Positions 1 through 7,352 of a DNA stretch of 27,912 nt are shown here, one piece after another. This stretch comes from CAYVSF01 sp046482855 (lineage in GTDB: Bacteria; Bacteroidota; Bacteroidia; Bacteroidales; UBA12077), in the NCBI GenBank assembly GCA_046482855.1, contig JAWOEH010000215.1, forward strand, positions 1-27,912, read 5' to 3'. The translations under genes were made by a program, and so were the position numbers. Each line of letters opens with the position of its first letter. The first letter of the stretch is position 1. The notes beneath the pieces are model-generated. The model was not told the origin of the DNA and did not search any database. It saw only the letters and a list, made by a program, of their open reading frames with translations.

Positions 1-639
1 CCTATCCTATCGCTGGTAGAGGCTACTCATGATACCTACCTGCCCCAATTAACCAGCCTGACTCCTGAGACCAGGACCCAAAAAGCATACATCCATATTG
101 AGGAGAGTCTGCATTTGATTGCAGAAAGAAGCAAAAACCTGAAACGCTTTATTAACAACTACCGAAAAATCACCCCTAAACATCCGGTACATAAAGAACC
201 TGTGTTGATTGCTGATATTCTTTACAAGCTCCGGATACTCTTTTCAACCCAACTTGAGGAAAATAGCATTACCTGGTAAGCAGATCTTTCCGAAAAAATA
301 CAGGAACTAGATGCCGACCGAAGCTATCTGGAACAGATCCTTATTAACCTGGTGAAAAATGCCATTGAAAGCATGAAAGGGAAGGTGAGAAAAATCACCA
401 TAAAAAGCACGGTTATCAGCAGCAAACAGATAGCCATAAGTATTTGCGATACAGGTGGAGGGATAAATGAAGAAAAACTGCCCCATATTTTCACCCCCTT
501 TTACACAACAAAAAAAGAAGGCAACGGAATAGGGCTTACACTGTGTAAGCAAATTATGCATATGCACAAGGGGCAAATTAGTATCGCTTCAGAACCCGGC
601 GAAGGCACAACAGTAACGCTCCTCTTTCCCTGCGAGTAG
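1..639 (+). pseudogene. Sensor histidine kinase, C-terminal part, broken by an in-frame stop
   Basis: Frame 1 is open from the left edge of the window to a TAA at 277-279, then continues in the same frame to a TAG at 637-639. The part before the stop reads as the helical dimerisation region of a kinase. The part after it holds a complete ATP-binding domain: N box (LINLVKNAIES), G1 box (DTGGGI), F box (FTPFYTT) and G2 box (GNGIGLTL). The stop therefore separates the dimerisation helices from the catalytic domain and should inactivate the kinase. It could arise from one base change in an AAA, CAA or GAA codon. The layout is like the intact NtrB/NtrY-type kinase at 7339-8754, so this may be a decayed relative. 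The 5' end lies outside the window. A sequencing error is the main alternative. Confidence 0.8.
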
Positions 640-943
640 TTTTTCCGCTTTCTACTAAAAAACCTACTGTTTACTGGCGAGTCATTGGAAAATGAATTTT
701 CTGCACTATATGTTTCTTCGTAAGGTAAAAAGCTAATTTTTTTGGTGGTTTGTGCCCCAATAAAGAACACGTAAACAGAAGTAAAAGAGAATATAAATGA
801 AATTCGTGTGTATACGGATGAATACTATTCACACGTCTCCATGGCAGCGAAATGGTTTTGGCAGACAAATTGGTTTCTTCAGTTGTCATAGTTTTTAGCC
901 AAAACTATATATAGTCATGCACATAGCGATACGGGAAGCGGGG
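640..943. other. Intergenic region, no gene seen
   Basis: About 300 AT-rich bases between the kinase remnant and the convergent hydrolase gene. No convincing coding frame is seen. An imperfect dyad lies around 805-836 (CGTGTG against CACACG), and a clearer hairpin lies at 888-908. Confidence 0.5.
888..908 (-). terminator. Candidate hairpin terminator of the lipoprotein operon
   Basis: ATAGTTTT (888-895) and AAAACTAT (901-908) form a perfect 8-bp inverted repeat with a 5-base loop. It lies 35 bases beyond the stop of the hydrolase gene. The stem is AT-rich and has no long T tail, so termination strength is uncertain. Confidence 0.35.
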
Positions 944-1567
944 TTAAAAATCATTTGCACGAAACCAGGCGATTTGCCGTATGGGCACGGGACGTAAATA
1001 GATATCATCGAGAGTAATGTAGCCCTTCCCCTTTTTATACAAATGAGGTGAAAGGTAAACAGAATCGACAGCCGCATTTACTGCCCGGAAAACAAGTTCG
1101 GTACAATACAATTTATGAGCGGTGGTAAGATCAAACTGCCAGTCGAAACTGAAAGCACTATTAGCAGTAGAGTAAGCAAATTCAGCAATTCCATGCCGGG
1201 TAGTCAGGTCAAAGGGGTAGCGATAGACAGCACCAAACCGGGCATCGTCAATAAACTCCCCTATGGTGGAGTGCCGTACTGCTCCTTGGGGAGTTCGTTC
1301 ATCAGCTATGGCATGCACAACAAAAAGGCTGTCGTCTCGCTCACAAATAATTCCCGCATGCGAATATCGTTTGTCGTGTAGCGAGAGATTACGAAAGTAG
1401 TTTGACCAAAATCCTCGCCCCATCCGAACAATGATATCGCCAGCCTCTAATCTATCGAAAAATCCGGGTGAGTACTCAATAGATGATTGCGTGGGAGATT
1501 GGCAGGCGCCAAGTAGGAAAAGTAAGGCAGTATATGCGTGAACTATTTTTCGATATAAACTTTCCAC
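944..1567 (-). CDS. YiiX-like permuted NlpC/P60-family lipoprotein
   Basis: A 207-residue protein with an N-terminal signal peptide and the lipobox LLGAC, so it is predicted to be a membrane-anchored lipoprotein. Two motifs match YiiX/YebB-type circularly permuted papain-fold enzymes: the His-containing YSHAGI after GDIIVRMGRG, and the Cys-containing LYCTELVFRA further on. In this family the Cys and His form the catalytic pair; known or suspected substrates are amide or ester bonds in cell-wall or lipid molecules, and the substrate here is unknown. The start is GTG at 1565-1567, preceded by a GAGGAAGA stretch. It overlaps the end of the upstream lipoprotein gene by 25 bases, which suggests translational coupling. 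Confidence 0.75.
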   Translation of the reverse strand: MESLYRKIVHAYTALLFLLGACQSPTQSSIEYSPGFFDRLEAGDIIVRMGRGFWSNYFRNLSLHDKRYSHAGIICERDDSLFVVHAIADERTPQGAVRHSTIGEFIDDARFGAVYRYPFDLTTRHGIAEFAYSTANSAFSFDWQFDLTTAHKLYCTELVFRAVNAAVDSVYLSPHLYKKGKGYITLDDIYLRPVPIRQIAWFRANDF

Positions 1568-1896
1568 TCTTCCTCAACTTTTCGCAAATGAATATCACTG
1601 GGTTTCTCCTTCCCGCTTTTATAGGTAACTACAGCTAATTCGCCATCAACAGTTTGCTGAATCAATTCAAAGGAAAAATCTTCCTGTACTTCCATTTGGC
1701 CCATGCTCACGGCCAGTTCGAGTAAGGGTATGGCTTCCTCTACCATATAAAGTTTGGCTGTTTCAAGATCTCCCTGAGCCAGAGCAGAGGTAAATTTTTC
1801 GGCCACATCGGCCGGCGAGGATTGTTGACTACAGGCCATCAGGCAAAAGCTGATAACAGAAATGCTAAAAATCAACAACCAGAATACTTTTTTCAT
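1543..1896 (-). CDS. DUF4878-like small lipoprotein
   Basis: A 117-residue protein with a signal peptide ending in the lipobox LMAC, so it is likely lipid-anchored. After the Cys it has the layout of small NTF2/SnoaL-like DUF4878 proteins: an early segment with PADVAEKFTSALAQGDLETA, and a C-terminal strand motif with EEEWKVYIEK. The function of this family is not known. It is the first gene of a two-gene operon with the overlapping YiiX-like gene and has a recognisable promoter at 1927-1957. The family call rests on pattern recognition only. Confidence 0.7.
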   Translation of the reverse strand: MKKVFWLLIFSISVISFCLMACSQQSSPADVAEKFTSALAQGDLETAKLYMVEEAIPLLELAVSMGQMEVQEDFSFELIQQTVDGELAVVTYKSGKEKPSDIHLRKVEEEWKVYIEK

Positions 1897-1923
1897 AAAA
1901 TTGGGTTTTTAAGCTAGTATAAG

Positions 1924-1957
1924 TACTAAATTTAGTAAATAATTGTTAAATAGGCAA
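1924..1957 (-). promoter_or_regulatory. Promoter overlapped by a 14-bp perfect palindrome
   Basis: Read on the minus strand, TTG (1955-1957) is followed after 20 bases by TAAATTTA (1927-1934), one mismatch from the Bacteroidota -7 box TAnnTTTG. The -7 box sits inside a perfect palindrome, TACTAAATTTAGTA (1924-1937), which could be an operator. The DUF4878-like gene starts at 1896. Confidence 0.4.
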
Positions 1958-2332
1958 CTAACTTAAACTATTCATAAATTATATTTTAGATGAATAGAGT
2001 TGGGAGCCTGCCTCAATTTTTTATCGGGACTACCCCCTACTTGGATGATTTTGAGGCTGTTTTACAGAATCTTAACCGTTTTTGGAGACAGGAATAATTC
2101 ATGAACCAAGCCAAGATAGGCCGGTTGGCGACACACACGCGCATGATCATATGGGTTCTAAAAACACGATGTGTCGTACATTTTAGCAATCATGACGAGC
2201 TACATCCGGCCTTCAGTCTACTGCGAGACAGGTTCGACAAGTAAAATAAAAATTATGAGGGTATGACTTATTGGGACAAGAGGATTATGGAAAGATAAAC
2301 TGGATTTTAAAAAAAGAATGTTGTATAATAGA
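1958..2332. other. Intergenic, dyad-rich; possible remnant
   Basis: No convincing gene is seen. AGGCCGG (2118-2124) pairs with CCGGCCT (2206-2212), and CGACACA (2129-2135) pairs with TGTGTCG (2170-2176). These may fold into a branched structure of about 95 bases. A 47-codon frame starting at ATG 2101 and ending at TAA 2244 overlaps the dyads. It has a weak GGAGA upstream, but its predicted protein has no recognisable features. Confidence 0.35.
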
Positions 2333-2334
2333 AA

Positions 2335-2713
2335 GGGTGTTACCTCCTTACATCGCAAGATTACTTGCACACAAACTCACCAAACGCATAACTCGCTGTA
2401 ATACAATGATATACAGAATCGACAATAGCTTTTAGATCTCTCTTAGGTGTTACCTTACCGTTTATCAAATAAATTCGCAAAAATTTGACAATTCACTATC
2501 CTATTCGTAATTTAAAAAGGGTGTTACCTCCTTACATCGCAAGATTACTTGCACACAAACTCACAAAACGCATAACTTACTATAATACAATGATATATAA
2601 AATTGTTACAAGCTTTCAGATCTCTCTTAGGTGTTACCTTACCGTTTATCAAATAAATTCACAATAATTTGATAATACGCTATCCAATTCGTAATTTTAA
2701 AAGGGTGTTACCT
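2335..2713. repeat. 184-bp tandem repeat, two full copies plus a stub
   Basis: Copy 1 is 2335-2518 and copy 2 is 2519-2702, with a third start at 2703 that matches for only about 11 bases. By eye the two copies differ at about 19 of 184 positions. Each copy carries GGTGTTACC twice, at 2336 and 2446 and again at 2520 and 2630, and the stub adds one at 2704. Spacing therefore alternates between 110 and 74 bases. Each copy also has a small hairpin, GCAAG-ATTA-CTTGC. The array lies directly upstream of a RAYT-like gene, so a REP-like role is plausible but not shown. Confidence 0.85.
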
Positions 2714-2802
2714 GGGATTCTTCCTCATCTCTCTTCTTAGTTGATTGCATCAACCTTTATAGGCATCAGCCCCCTTTCATAACATTATCCGCCTATTGCC
2801 TT

Positions 2803-3414
2803 ATGAATCCTCCACCCTTCGAATACGGCAAAATATTCCGCATATTTAACCGTGGCAATAATTGCGAGCACCTCTTCAAAGTCCACGAAGATTATGCCCT
2901 GTTTCTTCGCCTTATGGAGAAATTCCTCCCTCCTCTATGCCACATTTATGCCTTCAGCCTATTACCTGATCAGTTCCATCTGCTGCTTCAATTTAAGGAA
3001 CCCAAGGAACTCCCTTATCACTATCAAATAGGGCGCAAGAAAATTCATCGCCCCTTTATTCAACTCTTCACCTCCTATGTGATGCTATTTAACCATCGTT
3101 ACAAACGTTCCGGAAGCCTTTTCCAGGAACATCTGCATCGGAAAGAGATCACCAGCGAAGAAGAATTTCGCAGTGTCTTGCTAAATATTCATCTGAAGCC
3201 TGCAACTCATCTCAATTATCCTGCTATAACCCGATATCCGTACGCTTCATACCGACTGTATCTTGATGCAAACCGGACAAGCAAAATCGAAAAAAGTTTC
3301 CCTCTTCAGCTATTCGCTGATTTGGAAAACTTTATCTATCATCACCGTCTTGCTCATCGTCTGATGCTGGAGCAAGGCTCTGAATTCGAATACCTACAGC
3401 AATCTCTTGAATAG
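2803..3414 (+). CDS. REP-associated tyrosine transposase-like protein, probably catalytically inactive
   Basis: A 203-residue protein with the Y1/HUH transposase layout of RAYT (TnpA_REP) proteins: an N-terminal IFNRGNN motif (14-20), a segment equivalent to MPNHxH, the GSLFQE motif (104-109), the IHxxP helix (129-133) and a C-terminal YPYASY. RAYTs nick REP-type hairpins with a Tyr and a metal bound by an HUH motif. Here HUH reads Gln57-Phe58-His59, and the position of the catalytic Tyr before IH is Asn128 (codon AAT, one base from TAT). The usual Asn of IHxNP is Lys132. The frame is otherwise intact. The gene ends only 3 bases before the stop of the convergent permease gene. It may be a dying element or a domesticated DNA-binding protein. 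Confidence 0.75.
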   Translation: MNPPPFEYGKIFRIFNRGNNCEHLFKVHEDYALFLRLMEKFLPPLCHIYAFSLLPDQFHLLLQFKEPKELPYHYQIGRKKIHRPFIQLFTSYVMLFNHRYKRSGSLFQEHLHRKEITSEEEFRSVLLNIHLKPATHLNYPAITRYPYASYRLYLDANRTSKIEKSFPLQLFADLENFIYHHRLAHRLMLEQGSEFEYLQQSLE

Positions 3415-3417
3415 CCA

Positions 3418-5799
3418 CTACTCATTGCGGAGCACAAAAGCAGGGTTTAAACGTGCCGTTCGTAACGTAATGTGTAACAACGTGGCGGAAGTAATAACAA
3501 CAATTACCACCCCAGCCAACCCAAATAACCACCAAGGGAAAGAGATAGCATAAGCAAACCTACTTAACCACCACTGAACCAACACATACGACAAAGGAAA
3601 CCCCACCATACAAGCACCCGCAATCACCGCTCCGTAGCCTTTGGCTACCAAACTCAATAACTGACCAACCGTTGCGCCATGTACTTTTCGTATGGCCAAC
3701 TCCTTTTGCTGACGCTGGAGCATAAAACGAGTAATGGCCAGTAACCCCATACACCCGATAAGCATAGCAACTATTGCAAAAGCCGTAATCGAACGTGCCA
3801 ATCTGTAATCCTCCTCATGTAACTGCGTAAGCATCTCCTGTACCTCTCGCACCTGCACGGTACTTGACGGACCAATGCTTTCAATAACCGCATGAATAGC
3901 CTGCTTAGCTTCTGCCTTACGTTCTTGCTGAAAGTGTACAACAACCTGTCTCGACATATCAGGCATCTTAACCAGAACCATCGGCTTTATTTCCCGGTGC
4001 ACAGTATGTACATGAAAGTCCTCCACTACGGCAACAATAGGGCCCATAAACAGATGCTCCCCAGTAGGATCTTCCATATCCAGCAGCTTTAAAGCACTCT
4101 CATTGATAATAACACCATTGGACATGCCTGCAAACCGCTCCAGGGAATACCCGGGTAGGGGTCGGAGTCCCATAGCCATGGGAAAATCGCCATCAACAAA
4201 CAGCCCTTCCAGTTGAATCTTTTGCTCACTATTCTCAGGATGCTGAGCCGATACCGACAGGGTATTGCTGGTGGGTGGAAGCCACATAGCTGTGCTAACA
4301 TGATCGATGGCTCCCACTTGTTCTAACTCTTTTTTAATGATTTCCCTATGCTGACGTAATCCTTCATCCTCCAACGCAAACATAAGCAGTTGTTTGCTGG
4401 CATACCCCATATCTTTGGTTTTGGCCCATCTCAATTGCATATAGATAACGATACTGCCTATAAGAAGCAAAATAAAAACTACATATTGCACACCCAACAG
4501 GATAGTTCGAAATCCTCCGGAAAAACCTTTCATCTTTATCTGTTGCATAAAAATGGACTGAACAGGTAATCGATTTAAGAAGATCACCACATAAAAAACC
4601 GGTACCATTACCATTATGGCAAAAACCCCCATCACTCCGGGGAATAACCAATACCAAACCTGATGATTCATCGTAAGAGAACTATTCAGTACGGAGCCTA
4701 AAACCGGGCGTAATTGTTCTACAGCAATCAGGGCCAATAGAAAAATAATGACAAAAGTTACCAGCGACTCTACCAAAACCTGAACAAACAGATGCGAAAA
4801 TTGGGCACCCAAAACCTTGCGCATGCCAATCTCACGGGTTCGCACTACCCACGATGCGGTGTTTTGTATAAGGTAATTAACTAGAATAACCAGTGTTATA
4901 AAGAAGCAGACAACCAACAGAATCTTCATCATTTGTTTATTACCAGCCTCAAAACCATTGGATTGTATCGCATCGGAATTCAGATACATTGCCTCCAAAG
5001 GCTGGGTAAAGAAGCGAAAACGGGATTCGCCGGCCATGTGTCGGGTCGATATTTGCGTAAGAGTAGAGGCCAAATCGGCTTCCCGCACATTTTCATGCAG
5101 CAGTATGTAGGTTTGAAATGCCAATAAATTCCAATCTTCCCGATGATTTCTCTCCTTAAAAGCCGGATCGGAATTCGAAAAATAGACATGAAAAAGATCA
5201 AAAGCTCTTTCCATCGGTAAAATAATTTCAGGCGACAACGAGGCATTTTCTGTAATATCTTCATATACCCCTACCACCGGCAAGGATAACTCAACGCCCT
5301 GGGCTGATAGGTGAACCATTTGATCAGCAACTGGTGTAGACCCAAAGATTTTATCAGCCAATGATTGCGCAAGCCATACCCCTTCTTTGGAAAGATCGCC
5401 GGTTATCAAAGGAACCGAAAAAAGCTCAAAAAAGGTACTATCGGCACAAAATGCGGACGAAACATCCACTCTTGTATGAATACTCTGCCCCGCGCTTATC
5501 TTACCCAAATCGAACACACGAGTAGCCTCTTTTACCAAGGGGCTCTCTTCCACAAGTGTCGAGGCCAGTGGATAAGGCGATTGTCCCATATTCCAGTGAT
5601 GCGTACTGTCATACACAATAACACGGTACTTTTGATCCAACTTTTTAATATGCTTATCTACAGCCAAATCATTGGCTACAATCAGCAAAATCAAAAATAC
5701 AGCTGTCAAACCAATCGTCATACCCAGCAACTGAAACCAAAGACCCATCCGATCCTTTACATTTCTTCGTAGCGCAACTTTTAATAATTGTCGTAGCAT
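3418..5799 (-). CDS. MacB/FtsX-like ABC transporter permease
   Basis: About 793 residues with the Bacteroidota double-FtsX layout. One membrane segment (about 20-42) is followed by a periplasmic MacB-like core, then four membrane segments between about 290 and 452, a second extracytoplasmic domain, and three more segments at about 666-770. The conserved TREIGMRKVLGA and QKELAIRKVHGA loops precede the core helices, as in FtsX and MacB permeases. Such permeases couple to a separate ATPase to move lipoproteins, peptides or drugs across the envelope; no ATPase gene is in the window. An upstream start at 5871 is possible. The start at 5799 is preferred because a sigma-54-like promoter at 5828-5843 would then give an 18-base leader. 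The gene is divergent from an NtrC-type regulator that probably controls it. Confidence 0.85.
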   Translation of the reverse strand: MLRQLLKVALRRNVKDRMGLWFQLLGMTIGLTAVFLILLIVANDLAVDKHIKKLDQKYRVIVYDSTHHWNMGQSPYPLASTLVEESPLVKEATRVFDLGKISAGQSIHTRVDVSSAFCADSTFFELFSVPLITGDLSKEGVWLAQSLADKIFGSTPVADQMVHLSAQGVELSLPVVGVYEDITENASLSPEIILPMERAFDLFHVYFSNSDPAFKERNHREDWNLLAFQTYILLHENVREADLASTLTQISTRHMAGESRFRFFTQPLEAMYLNSDAIQSNGFEAGNKQMMKILLVVCFFITLVILVNYLIQNTASWVVRTREIGMRKVLGAQFSHLFVQVLVESLVTFVIIFLLALIAVEQLRPVLGSVLNSSLTMNHQVWYWLFPGVMGVFAIMVMVPVFYVVIFLNRLPVQSIFMQQIKMKGFSGGFRTILLGVQYVVFILLLIGSIVIYMQLRWAKTKDMGYASKQLLMFALEDEGLRQHREIIKKELEQVGAIDHVSTAMWLPPTSNTLSVSAQHPENSEQKIQLEGLFVDGDFPMAMGLRPLPGYSLERFAGMSNGVIINESALKLLDMEDPTGEHLFMGPIVAVVEDFHVHTVHREIKPMVLVKMPDMSRQVVVHFQQERKAEAKQAIHAVIESIGPSSTVQVREVQEMLTQLHEEDYRLARSITAFAIVAMLIGCMGLLAITRFMLQRQQKELAIRKVHGATVGQLLSLVAKGYGAVIAGACMVGFPLSYVLVQWWLSRFAYAISFPWWLFGLAGVVIVVITSATLLHITLRTARLNPAFVLRNE

Positions 5800-5827
5800 A
5801 ATACACTTTTTTTGTTTCTTATCCTTT

Positions 5828-5843
5828 GCCAATCCACGTGCCA
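5828..5843 (-). promoter_or_regulatory. Near-consensus sigma-54 promoter for the permease
   Basis: On the minus strand TGGCACG (5843-5837) exactly matches the sigma-54 -24 element. After four bases it is followed by TTGGC (5832-5828), against the expected TTGC. The strict GG-N10-GC spacing is met by GG-N10-GG, with GC one base late. Transcription would start near 5817, 18 bases before the permease ATG. Confidence 0.45.
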
Positions 5844-5893
5844 AAATTGTATCCAACTCACTACATGACAATTAGCTTTACACACTCACAAAA

Positions 5894-5916
5894 AAGTGTT
5901 GGATTTTGCAACACTT
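5894..5916. promoter_or_regulatory. Perfect 8-bp inverted repeat, likely regulator enhancer site
   Basis: AAGTGTTG (5894-5901) and CAACACTT (5909-5916) are perfect inverted repeats with a 7-base spacer, in the divergent region between permease and regulator. The site lies about 77-99 bases upstream of the predicted sigma-54 start of the permease, the usual place for an NtrC-family enhancer site. It also lies about 40-60 bases upstream of the regulator's own promoter, so autoregulation is possible. Confidence 0.6.
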
Positions 5917-5941
5917 ACTGTCTATTTATCAAACAACTTCT

Positions 5942-5949
5942 TACATTTG
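5942..5949 (+). promoter_or_regulatory. -7 promoter element of the regulator-kinase operon
   Basis: TACATTTG matches the Bacteroidota -7 consensus TAnnTTTG exactly and lies 29 bases before the regulator start codon. No clean TTG is found at the -33 position; CTG at 5918-5920 is the nearest, 21 bases upstream. Confidence 0.45.
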
Positions 5950-5978
5950 TCACTATCATCAGTTAAAAGTACACAAAA

Positions 5979-7352
5979 ATGACAAATAATGAAGGTGCCC
6001 TGCTAATTGTCGATGACAACAAAGAACTTCTGTTGGCACTGGAAATGATTGCCCAACCCTACTTTAAAACCATCGATACACTCACTACACCTAACCGCCT
6101 AAAACACCAATTGGAGCAACATTCGTACGATATCGTACTGCTGGATATGAATTTTACCGCCGGCATAAACAATGGAAACGAAGGTTTTTTTTGGTTAGAA
6201 CAAATAAAACAGTGGGCACCTGAGGTTTCAGTCATCTTCATTACGGCCTATGGCAGTGTGGATCTTGCCATAAAAGCCATGAAAGCAGGGTCGGTCGACT
6301 TCATTTTAAAATCGTGGGATCAGGAGAAGATGCTCTCCACGCTTCTTGCCACCTACAAGCTCCACCGAACCGAAAAAAAAGTAAAAATCCTGGAAAGGCG
6401 CCAAAAGGAACTCGAACGAAAAATTCATTCACCCGGTATTTGGCAGGACACAAAGGCTCCCGCCATGAAAAAAGTGTACCAACTGATTGAAAAAGTGGCA
6501 CCAACGGATGCAAACGTGCTGTTACTAGGGGAAAATGGTACCGGCAAAGAAATCATTGCACAAACAATCCATCAGCAATCGCAGCGAAAGGATGAGCTAT
6601 TTGTTCATGTCGATCTGGGTGCGCTACCTGAGAATCTGCTGGAGAGCGAGCTTTTTGGTCACCGGAAAGGTGCCTTTACCGACGCGAAAACGAATCATGC
6701 CGGTCGGTTTGAGACCGCTCATCAGGGTACCCTCTTTTTAGATGAGATTGGCAATCTGCCCTTAACGGCTCAAGCCAAATTACTTACTGCCTTACAATCG
6801 GGACAGGTATTTCCGCTGGGAGCTACGGCACCCCTATTCACCGATATAAGACTTATATGTGCAACCAATGCCCGCCTCACGTCCTTGATACAAGAGAATA
6901 GGTTTCGGGAAGATCTTTTTTACCGTATGAATACCGTTACAATCGAGCTGCCTCCCTTGCGAGCGCGCAAAGAAGATATCCCTCAGCTTATCGATTTCTT
7001 TCTTGGTGAATTTGCCCACAAATACAACAAATCAAAACCCAAGGTTCCTGCTGCTGTTCTGCAAAAATTCCTTCACCATCCATGGCCCGGAAATATTCGG
7101 GAATTACGACACACCCTGGAGAAAGCCATTATCCTTAACGAAGGAAATTTGCTTACGTCCGATGTGCTCAACAACCGATCAACGCAATCGCTTACTCAAA
7201 AAGTGTCAACCTTGAACCTGGAAGAGAACGAAAAGGTGCTCATTCAGCATGCCCTGGCCGAGACTGGCGGAAAGATAAGCAAAGCAGCTAAAACCCTGGG
7301 CATCAACCGTTCCACCTTATATGCTAAGCTAAAAAAATATGATCTTTTCTAA
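5979..7352 (+). CDS. NtrC-family sigma-54-dependent response regulator
   Basis: A 457-residue regulator with three domains. The receiver has an acidic pair at 12-13 and phospho-acceptor Asp56 (in IVLLDMNF), followed by a short insertion typical of this subgroup. The AAA+ domain has Walker A GENGTGKE, the sigma-54 contact loop GAFTDA (GAFTGA in classic members, with the key Phe and Thr kept) and Walker B GTLFLDEIG, plus the RFREDLFYR segment. A Fis-type helix-turn-helix forms the C-terminus (GGKISKAAKTLGINRSTLYAKLKK). It should activate sigma-54 promoters when phosphorylated by the kinase encoded next; the two reading frames overlap by 14 bases. The divergent permease with its sigma-54-like promoter is the likely target. 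Confidence 0.93.
   Translation: MTNNEGALLIVDDNKELLLALEMIAQPYFKTIDTLTTPNRLKHQLEQHSYDIVLLDMNFTAGINNGNEGFFWLEQIKQWAPEVSVIFITAYGSVDLAIKAMKAGSVDFILKSWDQEKMLSTLLATYKLHRTEKKVKILERRQKELERKIHSPGIWQDTKAPAMKKVYQLIEKVAPTDANVLLLGENGTGKEIIAQTIHQQSQRKDELFVHVDLGALPENLLESELFGHRKGAFTDAKTNHAGRFETAHQGTLFLDEIGNLPLTAQAKLLTALQSGQVFPLGATAPLFTDIRLICATNARLTSLIQENRFREDLFYRMNTVTIELPPLRARKEDIPQLIDFFLGEFAHKYNKSKPKVPAAVLQKFLHHPWPGNIRELRHTLEKAIILNEGNLLTSDVLNNRSTQSLTQKVSTLNLEENEKVLIQHALAETGGKISKAAKTLGINRSTLYAKLKKYDLF

Noticed and set aside
2485..2667. Open frame of 60 codons in the tandem repeat
   Set aside because: It lies wholly within the 184-bp repeat array, has no recognisable protein features, and is best explained by the repeat.
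2335..2713. CRISPR-like array
   Set aside because: The period is 184 bases with only two full copies, and the whole unit is repeated instead of short repeats alternating with unique spacers.
5365..5772. 135-codon plus-strand frame
   Set aside because: It is a shadow on the opposite strand of the ABC permease gene, whose protein has clear membrane segments and family motifs.
5901..5910. Possible sigma-54 promoter on the plus strand for the regulator
   Set aside because: GG and GC are only 5 bases apart instead of 10; the sequence is part of the inverted repeat.
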